9,313 nt of DNA from Planctomycetota bacterium (GTDB lineage Bacteria > Planctomycetota > Planctomycetia > Isosphaerales > Isosphaeraceae). The stretch's first letter is position 1, and every line of letters begins with the position of its first letter. The notes beneath the pieces are model-generated. The model was not told the DNA's origin. It was given only the letters and a program-made list of their open reading frames with translations, and made no database searches. The translations under genes were made by a program, and so were the position numbers. The stretch lies in contig JAJYCH010000119.1 of NCBI GenBank assembly GCA_021778575.1, forward strand, positions 1 through 9,313, in the 5' to 3' direction. Below, one piece after another: positions 6,619 to 9,313 of the stretch.

Positions 6619-8457
6619 ATGTGCGGAATCGTCGGATACACCGGTTCAGACCCGGCCGGCCCGGTCCTCCTGGCCGGTCTTCGTCGTCTGGAATATCGCG
6701 GCTACGACAGTGCGGGAGTCGCGATCCTCGACGGGTCTCGGATGGCCGTCCGCAAGAAAGCAGGGCGGGTCAAGGCGCTTGAGGAGTCGCTTGGCGAACT
6801 TCCCGCGATCGGTTCCTGCGGGATCAGCCATACTCGCTGGGCCACGCATGGGCCGGCGAACGACCGGAACGCCCATCCCCATGTCGGCGGAACGGGAGAG
6901 GGGACGGTCGCGGTGGTGCATAACGGGGTGATCGAGAATCACGCCGCCCTTCGACAGGATCTCGAAGCCGCCGGAGTAGTCTTCCGGAGCCAGACCGATA
7001 CCGAAGTGATCGCGCACCTGATCGCCGTCGAACTTGGTGATGGCGATGATCTCTACGAGGCCGTTCAGCGCGTCTTGCCTAAGCTCGAAGGGACTTATGG
7101 TCTGGCCGTCGTCAGCCCCCGATGTCCCGGTCAGATCGTCGGCGCGAGGTTGGGAAGCCCGCTTGTAGTTGGGCTCGGCGACAACGAGCATCTCCTGGCG
7201 AGCGATCCCGCAGCGATCGCTCCGCATACCGCTCGCGTGGCCTACCTCCAGGACGATGAGGTAGTCCGGCTCACGCCGACCGATTTCGAGATCCGCCATC
7301 GCGAGCGAGGTTCGATCACACCTCGGATCGACCGGATTGACTGGTCGCCCGTTGCATCGGAACTCGGGAATCATGCTCACTACATGCAGAAGGAGATCCA
7401 CGAGCAGCCTGAGACCGTTCGCGACGCCTGCCGGGGACGGCTCCGACGCGGCGAAGGGACCGCCGCGTTTGGTGGCCTGAACATGACGCCTCGCCAGCTC
7501 CGGCGGGTCCGTCGCGTGGTTCTGGTGGCCTGCGGCACGAGCTGGCACGCGGCTCTCGTTGGCGAGTACCTGATCGAACGTCTGGCGAATCTACCGGTCG
7601 AAGTCGAGTACGCCGGTGAATTCCGCTATCGGAACGCACCCCTCGACGACCGGACTCTTGTCTTCGTCCTGAGTCAGTCGGGCGAGACGGCCGACACCCT
7701 GGGGGCTCTCCGCGAGTCGAAGCGACGCGGGCATCCCACCCTGGCGATCTGCAACGTCGTCGGCTCGACCATCGCCCGCGAAGCCGATGGCGGGATCTAC
7801 CTCCATGCCGGGCCTGAGGTCGGAGTGGCCAGTACCAAGGCGTTCTCGGCGCAGGTGGCCGTGCTGACCTTGCTGGCGCTTCATCTGGGACGACTGCGCC
7901 AGTTGTCGTTCACCGATGGTCTCGCGGTCGTCGAGGCACTGGAAAAAGTCCCGGAAGCTCTCACCAGGGTCCTCGCGACCGAACTGAAGATCATCGAGGC
8001 CGCCGAAAGGCTGAGCCAGGCGCGGAGCGTGATGTATCTCGGTCGCGATCTGCATTTTCCGGTCGCGCTCGAAGGGGCGCTGAAGCTCAAGGAGATCAGC
8101 TATATTCACGCCGAGGGGTATCCAACGGCCGAGATGAAACATGGACCACTCGCCCTGATCGACCCCGAGACACCCAGCGTCTTCGTCGCTCCCCGAGGGT
8201 CGCTGCATTCCAAGACACTGAGCAATATCGAAGAAGTCCGGGCCCGGATGGGGCCCGTGATCGCGGTCGGGACCGACGGAGACGAGGAGCTTGCCGCTCT
8301 GGCGGATTTCTTCCTGCCGATTCCCGACGTGCTCGAAGTCGTGCAACCGCTTCTCGCGGTCGTGCCGTTGCAGCTTCTGGCGTATCACGTGGCGCGGATC
8401 AAAGGGTGCGACATCGATAAGCCGAGGAACCTGGCCAAGAGTGTTACGGTTGAATGA
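6619..8457 (+). CDS. glmS: Glutamine-fructose-6-phosphate aminotransferase (isomerizing)
   Basis: A 612-residue GlmS, near the E. coli length of 609. It makes glucosamine-6-phosphate from fructose-6-phosphate and glutamine, the first committed step to UDP-GlcNAc for peptidoglycan, LPS and other envelope glycans. The N-terminal Ntn-type glutaminase begins MCGIVGYTG, with Cys2 exposed after Met removal, then LEYRGYDSAGVA (24-35), ISHTRWATHG (69-78, Arg73), VVHNGVIENH (99-108, Asn102-Gly103) and QTDTEV (125-130, Asp127). Two SIS isomerase domains follow: CGTSWHAA (305-312), LSQSGETADT (351-360) and GVASTKAFSAQ (402-412) in the first, and LGRDLHFPVALEGALKLKE (474-492) with EGYPTAEMKHGPLALI (499-514) in the second. 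The C-terminal tail DIDKPRNLAKSVTVE is the conserved end that closes over the active site. All key residues are present. It is the last gene of the unit after yhhQ. No glmS ribozyme is possible in the 36-base upstream gap. Confidence 0.98.
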   Translation: MCGIVGYTGSDPAGPVLLAGLRRLEYRGYDSAGVAILDGSRMAVRKKAGRVKALEESLGELPAIGSCGISHTRWATHGPANDRNAHPHVGGTGEGTVAVVHNGVIENHAALRQDLEAAGVVFRSQTDTEVIAHLIAVELGDGDDLYEAVQRVLPKLEGTYGLAVVSPRCPGQIVGARLGSPLVVGLGDNEHLLASDPAAIAPHTARVAYLQDDEVVRLTPTDFEIRHRERGSITPRIDRIDWSPVASELGNHAHYMQKEIHEQPETVRDACRGRLRRGEGTAAFGGLNMTPRQLRRVRRVVLVACGTSWHAALVGEYLIERLANLPVEVEYAGEFRYRNAPLDDRTLVFVLSQSGETADTLGALRESKRRGHPTLAICNVVGSTIAREADGGIYLHAGPEVGVASTKAFSAQVAVLTLLALHLGRLRQLSFTDGLAVVEALEKVPEALTRVLATELKIIEAAERLSQARSVMYLGRDLHFPVALEGALKLKEISYIHAEGYPTAEMKHGPLALIDPETPSVFVAPRGSLHSKTLSNIEEVRARMGPVIAVGTDGDEELAALADFFLPIPDVLEVVQPLLAVVPLQLLAYHVARIKGCDIDKPRNLAKSVTVE

Positions 8458-8484
8458 GCGATTTCTTCTGCCAAAACAGGAATG

Positions 8485-8490
8485 TATAAT
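8485..8490 (+). promoter_or_regulatory. Possible -10 promoter element
   Basis: A perfect TATAAT hexamer in the 80-base gap between glmS and the next gene. It is notable against the high-GC background but falls in an AT-rich stretch. The -35 region at the expected distance is poor (TTTCTT, 8462-8467). A transcript from here would start near 8496-8498, about 40 bases before the ATG at 8538. It would allow the downstream gene to be expressed independently of glmS. Confidence 0.35.
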
Positions 8491-8499
8491 ATCCAGTAG

Positions 8500-8541
8500 A
8501 TGAAGAACTTGATCCTTGATTTCCCAATCGATTTATTATGA
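8500..8541 (+). CDS. Possible 13-codon upstream ORF
   Basis: ATG at 8500 opens a frame encoding MKNLILDFPIDLL, ending at TGA 8539-8541. The stop overlaps the ATG of the next ORF as ATGA, the usual arrangement for coupled translation by stop-start reinitiation. It begins a few bases after the predicted start of transcription from the TATAAT at 8485, so it would have almost no leader, and no Shine-Dalgarno is visible. It may be chance, a short leader peptide, or a remnant of a longer gene. Confidence 0.2.
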   Translation: MKNLILDFPIDLL

Positions 8542-9260
8542 TTCGCGATATGGAAAAAATTGGGTCGAGCCGGAAGTCATTCTCGCTGATGAGGCGACCA
8601 CCTCGTCTCTATCGAAGTAGAAAACGCGGAGTCAATGTTCAAGTTGAGGTATTTGAGCCATATGAGGAAAACCTTCCTCTCGAAGCTGGTTACTACTCAT
8701 TCGTTTTGGATCAGTTGGGCAAATTCCGGGTCAAGCGCGGGAATTATAGTTCTCACGCCTCCTTTGTTTTCGGGCAAGACATCGGAGCGGCGGGTCAATT
8801 TCGGATCAATCGAGCCGGGAATGTCGCGGAGGTCTACTGTCGAAGTATCGATTATTGGCTCAACTCTCAGAAGCCGGAAAGCCCGACTGTCGAATTTGTG
8901 ATTGATTCATTCCGGAATCATCATGCCTTGGAGGTGAGTCGGCACGCGGTTTTTCACTTCAAGAATGAGAAGTACGGAACATTTCAACTGAGTATTGAGC
9001 GGCTGCCCGTTCTCGATCTAAACCTGAACTTATCACTCCTGGAGTCCGAAGGGCAAGGGCTTCAGACAGGTCTTCAATTTACATCGGCTCAGAAATCTTC
9101 GTTTCTCACATATCAACCCGAATCACCTGTTCGGCTTTACGGCATGCATCTCGATCAGATGACGATCGATCTTGAGACGGAATTGGATGTCAAGCTGGAA
9201 ATCACCGAACCAAAACCGCATTTCGTCCCGGATCATGGTCCCCTGGAAATGATCGTGTAA
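8538..9260 (+). CDS. Hypothetical protein, probably truncated at the C-terminus by an insertion
   Basis: A 240-residue protein I do not recognise. It starts with a basic stretch (RRPPRLYRSRKRG, 19-31), then a predicted beta-rich region: YYSFVLDQLGKFRVKRGNYSSH (52-73), a central IGAAGQFRINRAGNVAEVYCRSIDY (82-106), and VEFVIDSFRNHHALEVSRHAVFHF (118-141). The last 90 residues alternate hydrophobic and polar residues (LDLNLNLSLL, MTIDLETELDVKLEI), also suggesting beta strands. There is no signal peptide, membrane helix or catalytic motif I can name. The pattern 'S-x-H...AAG-x-h-x-h...G-x-h-x-x-h...S-x-x-Y' loosely recalls a C-terminal domain of toxin-like proteins with an 'AAGE...SGHY' motif; this is a weak impression. 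The start is uncertain (8538, 8550 or 8589), with no good Shine-Dalgarno. The coding region is clearly more AT-rich than its neighbours at its 5' end. The last codons and stop (from 9250) lie inside a tandem repeat that looks like an insertion sequence end, so the original protein may have been longer. Confidence 0.65.
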   Translation: MIRDMEKIGSSRKSFSLMRRPPRLYRSRKRGVNVQVEVFEPYEENLPLEAGYYSFVLDQLGKFRVKRGNYSSHASFVFGQDIGAAGQFRINRAGNVAEVYCRSIDYWLNSQKPESPTVEFVIDSFRNHHALEVSRHAVFHFKNEKYGTFQLSIERLPVLDLNLNLSLLESEGQGLQTGLQFTSAQKSSFLTYQPESPVRLYGMHLDQMTIDLETELDVKLEITEPKPHFVPDHGPLEMIV

Positions 9261-9296
9261 AAAGAGCCCACCCTGATCGTCTAAAAAGAGCCCACC
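9250..9296. repeat. Two tandem 23-base direct repeats, period 24
   Basis: Copy one is 9250-9272 and copy two is 9274-9296. They are identical except for the eighth base (G in the first, C in the second) and are separated by one C. Each begins TGATCGT and ends AAAAAGAGCCCACC. Such closely spaced repeats with an outer TG fit the multiple transposase-binding repeats at IS21-family ends. Confidence 0.9.
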
Positions 9297-9313
9297 TGGG
9301 TGTTGAAGTTGGC
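9250..9313. mobile_element. Probable left end of an IS21-like insertion sequence (partial)
   Basis: The window ends 64 bases into a segment that begins with TG and carries two copies of a 23-base repeat. IS21-family elements have 5'-TG...CA-3' termini and several short internal repeats at each end, followed closely by istA. The sequence after the repeats (TGGGTGTTGAAGTTGGC) would be the leader before such a gene, but no transposase is inside the window. The assignment rests on repeat architecture and on interruption of the preceding ORF. Another kind of repeat, or an unrelated short tandem duplication, remains possible. Confidence 0.45.

Noticed and set aside
9285..9304. CCCACCTGGGTG as a terminator hairpin for the unknown gene
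   Set aside because: The palindrome is only four pairs with almost no loop and no T-run, and it includes the end of the second repeat copy.

Overview
The window is a dense, high-GC bacterial segment with seven well-supported genes, one unrecognised gene, and the apparent edge of a mobile element. The gene set and codon style resemble Planctomycetota (perhaps an Isosphaeraceae-like lineage). This placement is an impression from composition and protein style; there is no rRNA or other firm marker here.

Bases 213-1235 (+) encode a sugar phosphate isomerase/epimerase-like TIM barrel. It converges on a minus-strand gene set read from 5518 down to 1270: a probable orphan N6-adenine DNA methyltransferase, a small alpha/beta-hydrolase esterase, and the DNA repair ATPase RecN. 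Gaps of 19 and 45 bases suggest one transcription unit. A small inverted repeat sits between the two convergent stop codons.

Bases 5564-8457 (+) form a second likely operon, divergent from the methyltransferase: a 74-residue two-helix membrane protein, a YhhQ-type queuosine precursor transporter, and glucosamine-6-phosphate synthase (GlmS). The last two are housekeeping functions (tRNA queuosine salvage; entry into UDP-GlcNAc and cell-envelope synthesis). Nothing shows a biochemical link between them.

After glmS the composition changes: rows near 40% G+C follow rows above 70%. This tract holds a perfect TATAAT hexamer, a possible 13-codon upstream ORF ending in an ATGA overlap, and a 240-codon gene of unknown function. 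The stop codon of that gene lies inside the first of two 23-base tandem direct repeats (9250-9296) with TG at the outer edge. They look like the multiple terminal repeats of an IS21-like insertion sequence whose transposase would lie beyond the window. If so, the unknown gene was cut by the insertion and borrowed its stop codon from it. This right-hand edge is the most interesting part of the window. No complete new defence or other system is visible, and no tRNA, rRNA or CRISPR array was found.
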